Assembly (NCBI RefSeq): GCF_008000815.1
Contig: NZ_CP042806.1
Location: 868,001-932,000, forward strand
DNA length: 64,000 bases
Source of the DNA: Terriglobus albidus
GTDB lineage: Bacteria > Acidobacteriota > Terriglobia > Terriglobales > Acidobacteriaceae
Direction: 5' to 3'
Shown here: piece after piece, positions 26,577-36,804 of the stretch
Position numbering within the stretch: the first letter of the stretch is position 1
Layout: the number at the start of each line of letters is the position of its first letter
Program-made: the position numbers and the translations under genes
The notes under the pieces: model-generated
What the model saw: the letters and a program-made list of their open reading frames with translations, nothing else
Database searches by the model: none
What the model was told of the DNA's origin: nothing

Positions 26577-27026
26577 TTACTTCGCCGGCTTCACGGTGTT
26601 GGGCAGAGCTCCCTGGACTGAGCCGTCATCGCCGGGGCCGCCGTCACCGGGCGTTCCACCGTAGATGCTGCGTCCGTCGGGCAGCGTCACGCGGCGTGCG
26701 TCGATGAGATGCGAACCATCCTTGGCGCGATAGCCATCCACGACGATGGTGTCACCGACCTTCAGATCGCCTTTCTTGAAGCCGCGGCGGCTGAGTGCAC
26801 CTGGGCCGGCGCCTTCGCAACCCCAGTTGGTGACAGCGCCTTTCGCGTCGGTGATGTCGACGTAGAAGTACGAGTGCGGATTGGTCCACTCGACACGAGT
26901 GAGCTTGCCGACCAGGCGAACGGGCTTGTTGCCGTCGAACTCGGCGGAGAAGGAGTGATGGGCGTACGCACTGGCGGATGCGAGCGCCAATGCACCAAGA
27001 GACGAGAGAAGCAATCTGCTCTTCAT
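26577..27026 (-). CDS. DUF6152 family exported protein
   Basis: A 149-aa protein. A signal peptide (1-22, SAYA) is followed by the DUF6152 core: AHHSFSAEFD directly after the cleavage site, VEWTNPHSYFYVD (about 49-61), KVGDTIVVDGYRAKDGS and a Gly-rich tail. The adjacent His-His after cleavage could be a metal ligand. It is predicted periplasmic. It is the first gene of the operon with two DUF6644 membrane proteins, 40 bases after a terminator hairpin and about 150 bases after a polycysteine leader ORF (27179-27229). Ribosome binding site: AGGAAAG. Confidence 0.82.
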   Translation of the reverse strand: MKSRLLLSSLGALALASASAYAHHSFSAEFDGNKPVRLVGKLTRVEWTNPHSYFYVDITDAKGAVTNWGCEGAGPGALSRRGFKKGDLKVGDTIVVDGYRAKDGSHLIDARRVTLPDGRSIYGGTPGDGGPGDDGSVQGALPNTVKPAK

Positions 27027-27064
27027 GGTGTCTTTCCTGTGTTGTTGGGATGTCGCTTAAAACG

Positions 27065-27093
27065 AAAAACCCGCTTCCGAAAGGAACGGGCTT
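27065..27093 (-). terminator. Terminator/attenuator in the DUF6152 leader
   Basis: Read on the minus strand, CCCG-TTCC / GGAA-G-CGGG (8 bp, one bulge, TTTC loop, extra AA/TT pairs) is followed by TTTTT. It lies between the leader ORF at 27179-27229 and the DUF6152 ATG at 27026, with no other gene between. As a leader terminator it can only make sense as an attenuator or as a stop for a short RNA. Confidence 0.65.
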
Positions 27094-27178
27094 CTAAACC
27101 TTGCGATGTGAGGAGATGCCGGAATTACAGTGAATTCCGCATATTCCTTGCGCGCCGATGCGTGCGTCGCCCGTCCAT

Positions 27179-27229
27179 TTAGCGATGGAGGGAGCAACAA
27201 CAAGCAAGCATGGCGCGGAGCGGATGCAT
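27179..27229 (-). CDS. Polycysteine leader peptide upstream of DUF6152
   Basis: A 16-codon ORF reading MHPLRAMLACCCSLHR, with an internal ATG that could give the last 10 residues alone. Three Cys codons are consecutive (TGT TGT TGC). The first ATG lies 6 bases after the -10 box TAGAGT, so transcription would start at or next to the ATG and the ORF may be translated leaderless. Polycysteine leader ORFs of this type act as cysteine-responsive attenuators in mycobacteria. Here the following gene codes for DUF6152, with a terminator between. The matching ORF on the other strand makes chance unlikely. Confidence 0.7.
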   Translation of the reverse strand: MHPLRAMLACCCSLHR

Positions 27230-27235
27230 AGCTGC

Positions 27236-27264
27236 ACTCTAAGTTGAGGCCGACATGGTGTCAA
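27236..27264 (-). promoter_or_regulatory. Promoter of the DUF6152-DUF6644 operon
   Basis: On the minus strand a perfect -35 TTGACA (27259-27264), a 17-base spacer and -10 TAGAGT (27236-27241, 4 of 6 matches). The predicted start site falls on the ATG of the leader ORF. Confidence 0.65.
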
Positions 27265-27601
27265 GCATAGGGTGTGCCATCAGGCTCGCCATATGGGAGT
27301 AGGCAAATTTCGAAATTCGAATCCTGGGTGCCCCATCCATCGCGACAGAGCTGGGTAGGATATTCGAGCGAAGCTCGAATCTGGTGGGAGCCGTGGGCTT
27401 TTAGCCCACGGTGTATTGGGTAGGAGAAATTGGGCTTTAGCCCTGGGTTGTTTCAGAAAACAGAGGCAAAGGCCCAGGGCTTAAAGCCCGGTCGTTTTAT
27501 GCCTTCCAATCAGCGGGCTGAAGCCCGCTGCTCCCACCGATTACGCCCCTTAAGAACTTCTACCTCTTCCGTACAGCCGGTTTGATGACACACCCTCGGG
27601 C
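27265..27601. repeat. Space between the two divergent promoters: D-repeat and composite repeat copy 2
   Basis: No gene is seen. A D-repeat with ATTCGAGCGAAGCTCGAAT lies at about 27327-27380. Composite repeat copy 2 (27383-27538) is intact here, with the uninterrupted hairpin GTGGGCTTTTAGCCCAC, which shows what copy 1 looked like before insertion. Confidence 0.7.
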
Positions 27602-27630
27602 TTGACGCGTGAGAGGATTTGCTCTACGGT
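27602..27630 (+). promoter_or_regulatory. Promoter of the 299-aa protein / cytochrome-like operon
   Basis: TTGACG (27602-27607, 5 of 6), a 17-base spacer and TACGGT (27625-27630, 3 of 6). The leader ORF ATG at 27637 begins 6 bases later, the same distance as on the opposite strand. Confidence 0.55.
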
Positions 27631-27636
27631 TTGCAC

Positions 27637-27690
27637 ATGTTCAGCCGCCGATCGCTCGAACTAACGCTTTGTTGTTGCGCCTGTCGCTAG
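27637..27690 (+). CDS. Polycysteine leader peptide upstream of the 299-aa secreted protein
   Basis: A 17-codon ORF reading MFSRRSLELTLCCCACR, with four Cys in five codons near the end (TGT TGT TGC GCC TGT). It starts 6 bases after the -10 box of the plus-strand promoter, probably at the transcription start, and ends 140 bases before the ATG of the next gene. It mirrors the minus-strand leader in position, size and Cys run. No clear terminator follows on this side; regulation could instead act through RNA folding or Rho. Confidence 0.7.
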   Translation: MFSRRSLELTLCCCACR

Positions 27691-27830
27691 ACAGTTGCGC
27701 CCATGCGTTTGCCGGTAATTCCCGGTTCGCCTCTTACGAATCTCATCCGCAATAACGAAAGACCTTGTGCGAGCTCTCGTCTCTAACTGCGACGGCGCAT
27801 CGTTTCAGGTTGACTGAAAAGGGTTCCCTG

Positions 27831-28730
27831 ATGAAAGCTATCTTGCGCTTAAGTGCAGCCCTGTCTCTGGTGGCGTGCCTCTCCGGCACTGCCGGCCTGT
27901 GGGCTCAACAGAAAAAAGAGAAGGCTCTGGACGTCACCGGCCGTGAGAACTCTCCGTTTTCGCGCAATGAAGCGGACCTGCCGAAAGGGCCGGCGCCGCG
28001 ACTGAATGGCCATCCGGATCTTTCGGGCTACTGGATTCCGTCGAAGAAAGACAAGCCCACGGGAAATCTTGGAAAAGACTATCCGGGATACAAGCTTCCC
28101 TTTACGCCTGCCGGGGAAGCTGCGCTGAAGTACAACCTGGAACACACGGTTGATCCGGAAGCGGTGTGCATCGTGGGAGGTCTGCCGCGGCACAATGCAA
28201 GTGGGCTTCCCTTTCAGTTGTTGCAGGGAGCGGACCATGCTGTCTTTCTCTACTGGTACACGACCTATCGTCTGGTTCCTTTTGATGGCCGCAAACATGC
28301 GGAGGATCCCGATCCGTCGTTCTTCGGTGAGGAGATCGGATCCTGGGAGGGCGATACGTTTGTAGTCGACTCCAGCGCGTTCAAGGAGCAGAGAACGTGG
28401 GCGGATGAGAACGGCAATCCGCATAGCGATCAGCAGCATGTCGTGGAGCGCTGGACGCGGCCCGACATCGGTCATATCCACGTCGACATGACGGTGACGG
28501 ATCCGAAGTTCTACACCGAGCCGGTTCACTATCAGCGCACGTGGCTTCTGGGTAAGCCGGGCGATGAGGTGAAGGAGTACTCCTGCGCGGAAGATAACGT
28601 GGACGCGCCGCACCTTGGTCCGGGGCCTGGGCCGATTGGGCCGGATGGACAGCGTGGTTACGGAAAGCTGGCGCCGCTTCCTCCTCCGCCGGATAAGAAT
28701 CATCCGGCGGTTACCTCGATTCCTGATTAG
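27831..28730 (+). CDS. Secreted protein of unknown function with PDLSGYW and WEGDTFVVDSSAF motifs
   Basis: A 299-aa protein starting MKAILRLSAALSL with a signal peptide of about 27 residues (ending GLWAQ). It carries NGHPDLSGYW (about 61-70) and SWEGDTFVVDSSAFKEQRTW (20 residues, about 178-197), then HVVERWTRPDIGHIHVDMTV. This pattern marks a family of exported soil-bacterial proteins with no known activity, often seen near DUF6152 genes; that link is recalled knowledge. The C-terminus is Pro/Gly-rich. The start at 27831 is chosen because the ORF upstream lacks a signal peptide. It is cotranscribed with the cytochrome-like gene 15 bases downstream. Confidence 0.75.
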   Translation: MKAILRLSAALSLVACLSGTAGLWAQQKKEKALDVTGRENSPFSRNEADLPKGPAPRLNGHPDLSGYWIPSKKDKPTGNLGKDYPGYKLPFTPAGEAALKYNLEHTVDPEAVCIVGGLPRHNASGLPFQLLQGADHAVFLYWYTTYRLVPFDGRKHAEDPDPSFFGEEIGSWEGDTFVVDSSAFKEQRTWADENGNPHSDQQHVVERWTRPDIGHIHVDMTVTDPKFYTEPVHYQRTWLLGKPGDEVKEYSCAEDNVDAPHLGPGPGPIGPDGQRGYGKLAPLPPPPDKNHPAVTSIPD

Positions 28731-28745
28731 CACCGGAGGAACGCG

Positions 28746-29135
28746 ATGCGACGTCTACTGATGCTCACACTGATGGCGACCTCCACGTTGGGGGCTGCTG
28801 TAACAGCGGATAGGCTTACAGAGCTGCGTGCGCGTATGGATGCGCTGCAGGATATGCGTGACGATCTGCGTGATGCGCTGGATACGAAAGATGGCGCGAA
28901 GACCGCAGCGTTGAGCGGTGAGATTGTGCGGTTGCTGCAGCAGGATCAGGCGGTATGGAAGGAGCAGGGTTTCGACGACGTGCTCAAGATCAACCAGGGA
29001 ACGATTGAGCTGGCGGAGAAGATTGGTTCACAGGCAAAGAATGGGGAGACGCAGCATGCGTTGGAGAGTTATCTAGCGCTACAGAAGAGCTGCGCGTCGT
29101 GTCATGATCTGCATCCGGAGAAGCGAGTGCATTGA
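28746..29135 (+). CDS. Cytochrome c-like exported protein (single CxxCH)
   Basis: A 129-aa protein with a short signal peptide (1-20). A charged helical segment (DRLTELRARMDALQDMRDDL, 20 residues) and further helices follow, and near the C-terminus the heme-attachment motif CASCH in SCASCHDLHPEKRVH. A helical bundle with CxxCH close to the C-terminus resembles class II cytochromes c (c-prime or c556 type). It is predicted periplasmic and able to carry one heme, so it may supply electrons to, or take them from, the neighbouring unknown proteins. Confidence 0.75.
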   Translation: MRRLLMLTLMATSTLGAAVTADRLTELRARMDALQDMRDDLRDALDTKDGAKTAALSGEIVRLLQQDQAVWKEQGFDDVLKINQGTIELAEKIGSQAKNGETQHALESYLALQKSCASCHDLHPEKRVH

Positions 29136-29476
29136 AGAGATGGCTTCCACCTCTCCCAATGACGGGTTCAGAAAAGATTGATACCCGTGTTGGGAAAGTG
29201 AAGGCCGAGCCCATGTCCCTAAGGGGACACCATCCCAGCGAACGAGTTCGTTGGGGCCCCGGAGCAAAGCGTTCGCGCTTCGCGCAAACAGAAGGGAGCG
29301 GCAAATACCGCCCCCTTTGATTAATTGCGTTGTAAATCGTGAAGTGCATTCGCCGACCGAAGATTTAAAAAGCAGGTCCTTCACTTCACCACCCCCGCCA
29401 GCAAAGCTGGCCGGGGACCCCGTTCGTTCAGGATGACAACTTTTTGGCAAGAACGTTTAACTCAAGACGCCAGCTT
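29136..29476. repeat. 341-bp gap: palindromic repeats only
   Basis: It contains a D-repeat with CGAACGAGTTCGTTGGGG (about 29238-29256), an imperfect hairpin AGGGAGCGG-CAAATA-CCGCCCCCTTT (about 29293-29319) that may end the upstream operon, and a GCAGGTCCTTC...AGGATGACAA repeat spanning about 29371-29441 with an AGCAAAGCTGGCCGGGGACCCC arm, cut here. No gene is seen. Confidence 0.55.
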
Positions 29477-30439
29477 CTAAGTCGTATTAAGCGCTCCGAT
29501 AAAGAGTTCCTGATCGACGTTGCTGCCTGTCAGGACAACGCCCACGCGAAGGCCGCGGAGAGAGGCGACTTCCTGCAGGACGGCTGCTAATCCGGCTGCC
29601 GCTGCGCCTTCTGCGACGTTGTGAGTGTCCTGGTAGTACGCACGCATGGCTGTAGCGATCTCCTCTTCGCCGACTTCGACGATGTGATCGACATTTGCGA
29701 GGGCGGTCTCAAGGGCCTCTGCGTCTGGCAAACGGCATGACAGGCCGTCCGCCAGCGGTGAGTTGGCTAAAGCAGGCACCACTTTCTTCTCGCGGAAGGA
29801 GAGAGCGAATGCCGGCGCATTCGTGGGAACCACACCGATAATCTTTGTCTTCAATCCGAGAGCGTTGCGAACAGCGATCATTCCGCAGATCGAAGATCCC
29901 ATTCCGATAGGCACATAGATGGTGTCCAGCTCGGGAACGGCAGTCAAAAACTCGAGCGCATATGTGCTGGTTCCGTGTACCAGCAGCGGATGAAACGATG
30001 GCAAGAAATGGAGGTTTCGGGTTTCCGCCAGGTGCATGGCATATTCGAGCGCCGCCTGGAAGTCATCGCCGTGCTCAATAAGCTCAGCGCCGAGAGCTTC
30101 CATGGCTCGATTCTTTTCGCGACTGTTGCCGTGCGGGACGACGATTACGGCCGTTAAGCCGAGGCGAGTAGCGGCAAGCGCCACACCTTGTCCATGATTT
30201 CCCCGAGTCGCTGCAATGACGCCTGTAACGGCCGGCTGGCTATGCTTCAGCCAATCCATGTAGACAGCCGCTCCGCGAAGTTTGAATGCGCCTACCGGAG
30301 AGTGGTTTTCGTGCTTTACCCACAGTTCCGTGCCGGTGCGCGCATTAAGCAATGGCCAGGTGTACTGGGGGGTAGGCGGCATCACGGAGCGGACGATCAG
30401 TGTCGCTTTGTTGATTGCTGCAAGGTCGGGTAGTTGCAT
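29477..30439 (-). CDS. Threonine/serine dehydratase-like PLP enzyme
   Basis: A 320-aa fold-type-II PLP enzyme. The PLP lysine is in PVGAFKLRGA (about residue 53), the Asn/Gly contact in ATRGNHGQGVALAA (about 87-100), and the phosphate-binding Gly-rich loop in IGMGSSICG (about 178). There is no C-terminal ACT regulatory domain, so it resembles catabolic threonine dehydratase, serine/threonine racemase-dehydratases or EutB-type hydroxyectoine enzymes. Dehydration of L-Ser/L-Thr to the 2-oxoacid plus ammonia is most likely. It stands alone. Confidence 0.85.
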   Translation of the reverse strand: MQLPDLAAINKATLIVRSVMPPTPQYTWPLLNARTGTELWVKHENHSPVGAFKLRGAAVYMDWLKHSQPAVTGVIAATRGNHGQGVALAATRLGLTAVIVVPHGNSREKNRAMEALGAELIEHGDDFQAALEYAMHLAETRNLHFLPSFHPLLVHGTSTYALEFLTAVPELDTIYVPIGMGSSICGMIAVRNALGLKTKIIGVVPTNAPAFALSFREKKVVPALANSPLADGLSCRLPDAEALETALANVDHIVEVGEEEIATAMRAYYQDTHNVAEGAAAAGLAAVLQEVASLRGLRVGVVLTGSNVDQELFIGALNTT

Positions 30440-30598
30440 ACGGATTCGATGAAAGGTGTTCTTGATACGTTACGGATTTTTGTTGGGTGGGTGTCAAAGA
30501 ACTTTAGACTCAGGACACTAGAAGCGCACGGCTCCCATCCGATTCGAGCTTTCATCGCCGACTCATCACTTCAAAGCGAGCTCCACCAAGCTCCGCAC

Positions 30599-31010
30599 TT
30601 ACTTAGCAGTAACGTGCAGACTGTAGGTCGCCGTGTGGGTCAGGAAGCCATCCGTGACGGTGGCCGTGTAGGTATAGTCTCCCGGACCGGTATAGCTGGC
30701 ATTCTGCGCGGGGGCCTCTCCGCCGCAACCGGCAGCTCCTACACCGAGTGTTGCCAGGACGACGAGCATCAACGAAACCGCACGACCTGTCCCGCACGGC
30801 GACGGCAGACCAGAAGCAGGAGCCCTGAAGCAAGGCCAACCAGCCAGAGATACCGTTGGGGGCGTAGACCTTGCCGCTGATTGAGGTCGTCTGTCCGGAG
30901 GGACAGGTGACCTGCTGCTGGCAGAGGCCGGTGCAGGTCGACGAGCCTTGGGCATGGCTCCAGAGGGTCGTAACAGACAAAAACAGGGCGGAAACAACGC
31001 GGCGGCTCAT
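30599..31010 (-). pseudogene. Decayed surface-protein gene: signal-peptide end joined to C-terminal module through frameshifts
   Basis: Frame 1 from 31010 reads a signal peptide (MSRRVVSALFLSVTTLWSHAQ, first 20 informative) plus CSGxTTSISGKVYAPNG-like sequence typical of the N-terminus of large exported Acidobacterial proteins. It then continues in a second frame as GLASGLLLLVCRRRRAGQVV, and in a third frame as SLMLVVLATLGVGAAGCGG followed by YTYTATVTDGFLTHTATYSL. This last part equals the C-terminal module of the nuclease at 37835-41509 (hydrophobic segment, Arg cluster, hydrophobic segment, GCG, YTYT tail). The large middle is gone and at least two frameshifts separate the pieces. Confidence 0.75.
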
Positions 31011-31314
31011 AGCTCAGGCTGAAAGTACTCTTGAGGCTACGTACGCCGCGGCGTTTGCAGCAAGCAAAATTATCGTCAAGCTGCTATTTCACTCATCTAG
31101 CAGTACCGCCGGACGGATCGCCGGGACAGTACCGTGTTGGGAAATCGATTTCGAGAAGTCCACCTGGTGGTTCCCCAAGGAGCACGGCTGCATATAGCAT
31201 GGAAATCGCAACCCCTCCCCTCGCCAGCGTCTGCCCCGCCGGCGGCTTTGTCTTCGTTAGTTGAGAGTCCTGCTGTTTCAACGTGTGGGAGAGGTGCAAA
31301 AGGAAACATCCCCA
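31011..31314. other. 304-bp gap upstream of the MHYT kinase, no clear feature
   Basis: I see no gene and no recognised riboswitch. There are two copies of CAGTACCG (31102 and 31128 region) around GCCGGACGGATCGCCGGG and a GCCCCGCCGGCGGC palindrome-like stretch near 31236. A promoter for the kinase must lie here, but none stands out. Confidence 0.3.
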
Positions 31315-34433
<3,119 letters not shown>

Positions 34434-34437
<4 letters not shown>

Positions 34438-35393
34438 GGATTTTGGTCGCTGATGACGATGCGGTATCGCGTCGTCTGATGGAAAAGATTCTGACGCAGA
34501 GTGGGTATGAGGTGATGACCGTAGCCGATGGCCGCGGCGCGCTCGATGCCCTCTCGCATAAGGATGGACCTCGCATGGCGCTTCTGGACTGGATGATGCC
34601 CGGCATCGACGGTCCCGAGGTCTGCAGGCAGCTTCGCGCTCGCCAGGAAGGATCATACGTCTATCTGACGCTGCTCACCTCGCGTCAGGACCGCACCGAC
34701 GTCATCCAAGGCCTGGAGGCGGGCGCGGATGACTACCTGACAAAGCCATGCAACTCGGAGGAACTGAAGGCCCGCCTACGCACCGGCCTGCGGATTCTTA
34801 TGCTCGAAGATAAGCTCGTCGAGGCCCGGGAAGAGATGCGGATGCGAGCCACACACGATGCCCTGACCGGCCTGCTGAACCGCGGAGCAGTGTTGAACTT
34901 CATGAAGGTCGAAATGGCCCGCTGCCGGCGTGAGCACACGCCCCTCTCGATTCTGCTTTGCGATGTCGACCATTTCAAACAGGTGAACGACGTCCATGGA
35001 CACCTGGTGGGCGATCAGGTCCTCCGTGAGCTGGCGCATCGTCTTAAGCAGGCTATCCGCCCTTTTGATGGAGTGGGCCGCTACGGCGGTGAGGAATTTG
35101 TTCTGGTTCTGAGCGGCTGCGGAAGCGAGCAGCTTCGTCACCGCTCCGGCGACATTCTGGATGCAGTGCGCTCGAAGCCGATCGAAACCTCCGCGGGGCC
35201 GCTGCACATCACCGTCAGCATCGGCGCATTCACCATGGATAGCCTGGAATGGAGCGGCGACGTGGAGTTTCCTCTGGGCCGGGCCGACGGCGCTCTTTAC
35301 CGCGCGAAAATGAATGGACGCAACTGCGTTCAATTTGCCGATCATTTGTCGACAAATGATGGTGAACATGTAGGCCTTCCGACTGTATCCTGA
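34434..35393 (+). CDS. Response regulator diguanylate cyclase (REC-GGDEF)
   Basis: A 319-aa cytoplasmic protein. REC domain (about 1-118) with DDD acidic pocket and phospho-Asp in [16 protein letters not shown] domain (about 150-300) with active-site GGEEF in [14 protein letters not shown]. The inhibitory I-site RPFD lies exactly five residues before GGEEF, so product inhibition by c-di-GMP is expected. The start is a TTG at 34434 overlapping the kinase TGA (TTGA), with AGGAGG 7 bases upstream; a GTG at 34416 precedes that site and is rejected. The overlap suggests the HPt of the kinase phosphorylates this regulator. Confidence 0.93.
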
Positions 35394-35413
35394 TACGCGG
35401 AGGTTTAACTGCT

Positions 35414-36538
35414 TTGCGTCTGCGTCATCTGCTTTCCGCTGCCGTTCTTGTCGCCTCGTTTCTTCCAGCCACTGCCCAAACGGTTAGTGAGTTCATCTTT
35501 CAGCCGGGCTCGACCAGCTTTCCTGAGAGCCATGCCTCGACCATCGTGGAACTGAAAGACCACACGCTCATGGCCGCGTGGTTCGGCGGAGCCAGGGAGG
35601 GCGCGAATGACGTCGCCATCTGGGGAGCAGTCCGTAACGCTTCCGGCTGGTCCAAACCAGTCGAATTGGCGCGCGAGCCCAATACTCCCTGCTGGAACCC
35701 GGTGCTCTTCCATACAAAGGATGGAACCCTCTGGCTCTACTACAAGTACGGCAAAGCGCCGGCGGAATGGGCAGCGGCCCGTATGTCCAGCAACGACGAA
35801 GGCAAGACCTGGTCAAAGGTAGAGAAGCTGCCCGCCGGCCTGATCGGCCCGGTGCGCGCCAAGCCCCTTATCCTGGCCGATGGAACCATTGTCGCCGGCA
35901 GCTCGATTGAGAGTGCCGCAGGCTGGGCCGCGTGGATTGAGCGCTCCACTGACAACGGCAAAACATGGGCAAAGATTGGGCCCATTACCGTTCCGGACTC
36001 GCTCGATCTGCCGACCGCGGAGGCGAAGGCGGCTCAGGCGCTTGGGAATGTTGCCAAAGGAGAAGGCGTCAACGGAGCCGACGAAAAGCTCTATCCGCCA
36101 CCATCCACCAACATCGGCATCATTCAGCCGGCGATCGTGGACATGGGGAAGAAGCATCTTCGCCTGTATGCACGCAGTCACAGCCAGGCGGCCCGGATTG
36201 CTGTAGCCGATTCGATGGATAACGGCGTGACCTGGACGCAGGCGCGCTATATCGATCTGCCGAATCCCAGCTCCGGCATCGACGCCGTACGCCTGAACGA
36301 CGGCCGTATCGTGATGATCTACAACCACAGCTATAACCGCAGGTCGCCTATCAATCTGGCGGTGAGCACGGACGGCGAACACTTCCGGATGTTCAAGGTA
36401 CTGGAAGAGGGGCCATCCCAGTACAGCTATCCAGCCATGATCGTGGACTCGAACGGCGACCTGCAGATCACCTACACCTGGCGCCGCCTCACGATTCGTT
36501 ACATGAAGGTTCCGGCCAGCGAGATTCCGAAGAACTAG
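35414..36538 (+). CDS. Secreted sialidase-like beta-propeller (BNR/Asp-box) protein
   Basis: A 374-aa protein. A signal peptide (1-21, ATAQ) precedes a six-bladed propeller with at least three Asp boxes: SNDEGKTW, STDNGKTW and SMDNGVTW (SxDxGxTW). An early FRIP-like site is not obvious, and the ending ITYTWRRLTIRYMKV resembles the predicted neuraminidase/exo-alpha-sialidase-like family common in Acidobacteriota and Bacteroidetes. Sialic-acid cleavage is not proven; other sugar acids are possible. The start is a TTG at 35414, 9 bases after GGAGGT. It follows the diguanylate cyclase by 20 bases and may be in the same operon. Confidence 0.8.
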   Translation: MRLRHLLSAAVLVASFLPATAQTVSEFIFQPGSTSFPESHASTIVELKDHTLMAAWFGGAREGANDVAIWGAVRNASGWSKPVELAREPNTPCWNPVLFHTKDGTLWLYYKYGKAPAEWAAARMSSNDEGKTWSKVEKLPAGLIGPVRAKPLILADGTIVAGSSIESAAGWAAWIERSTDNGKTWAKIGPITVPDSLDLPTAEAKAAQALGNVAKGEGVNGADEKLYPPPSTNIGIIQPAIVDMGKKHLRLYARSHSQAARIAVADSMDNGVTWTQARYIDLPNPSSGIDAVRLNDGRIVMIYNHSYNRRSPINLAVSTDGEHFRMFKVLEEGPSQYSYPAMIVDSNGDLQITYTWRRLTIRYMKVPASEIPKN

Positions 36539-36609
36539 ATCGGATCGAGACCTATACACCGGTGCCCTATGTCCCTCGGGGACATGGGCATTGAGCGAAG
36601 CTCGAACCG

Positions 36610-36763
36610 GGTGGGAGCCGTGGGCTTTTAGCCCACGGTCTATTGATCAAGAATGAATTGGGCTTTAGCCCTGGGCTTTCTCTGTCCACTAAGAAAAGGC
36701 CCAGGGCTAAAGCCCATTTACTTTTAATCCTTTATCAGCGGGCTGAAGCCCGCTGCTCCCACC
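36610..36763. repeat. Composite palindromic repeat, copy 3
   Basis: A complete 154-bp copy with all nested palindromes (GTGGGCTTTTAGCCCAC, GGCTTTAGCCCTGGGCTTT against AAGGCCCAGGGCTAAAGCC, and GCGGGCTGAAGCCCGC). It fills most of the gap between the convergent sialidase-like and isomerase-like genes, and is preceded by a D-repeat piece (about 36563-36600). Confidence 0.75.
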
Positions 36764-36804
36764 CGGTTCCTACTCAAATAATTTTGCCGGAAATCCAGTA
36801 TTCA

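Noticed and set aside
31011-31314. c-di-GMP riboswitch before the MHYT kinase
   Set aside because: Suggested by the cyclase downstream, but the conserved GEMM core bases and tetraloop-receptor pair are not present.
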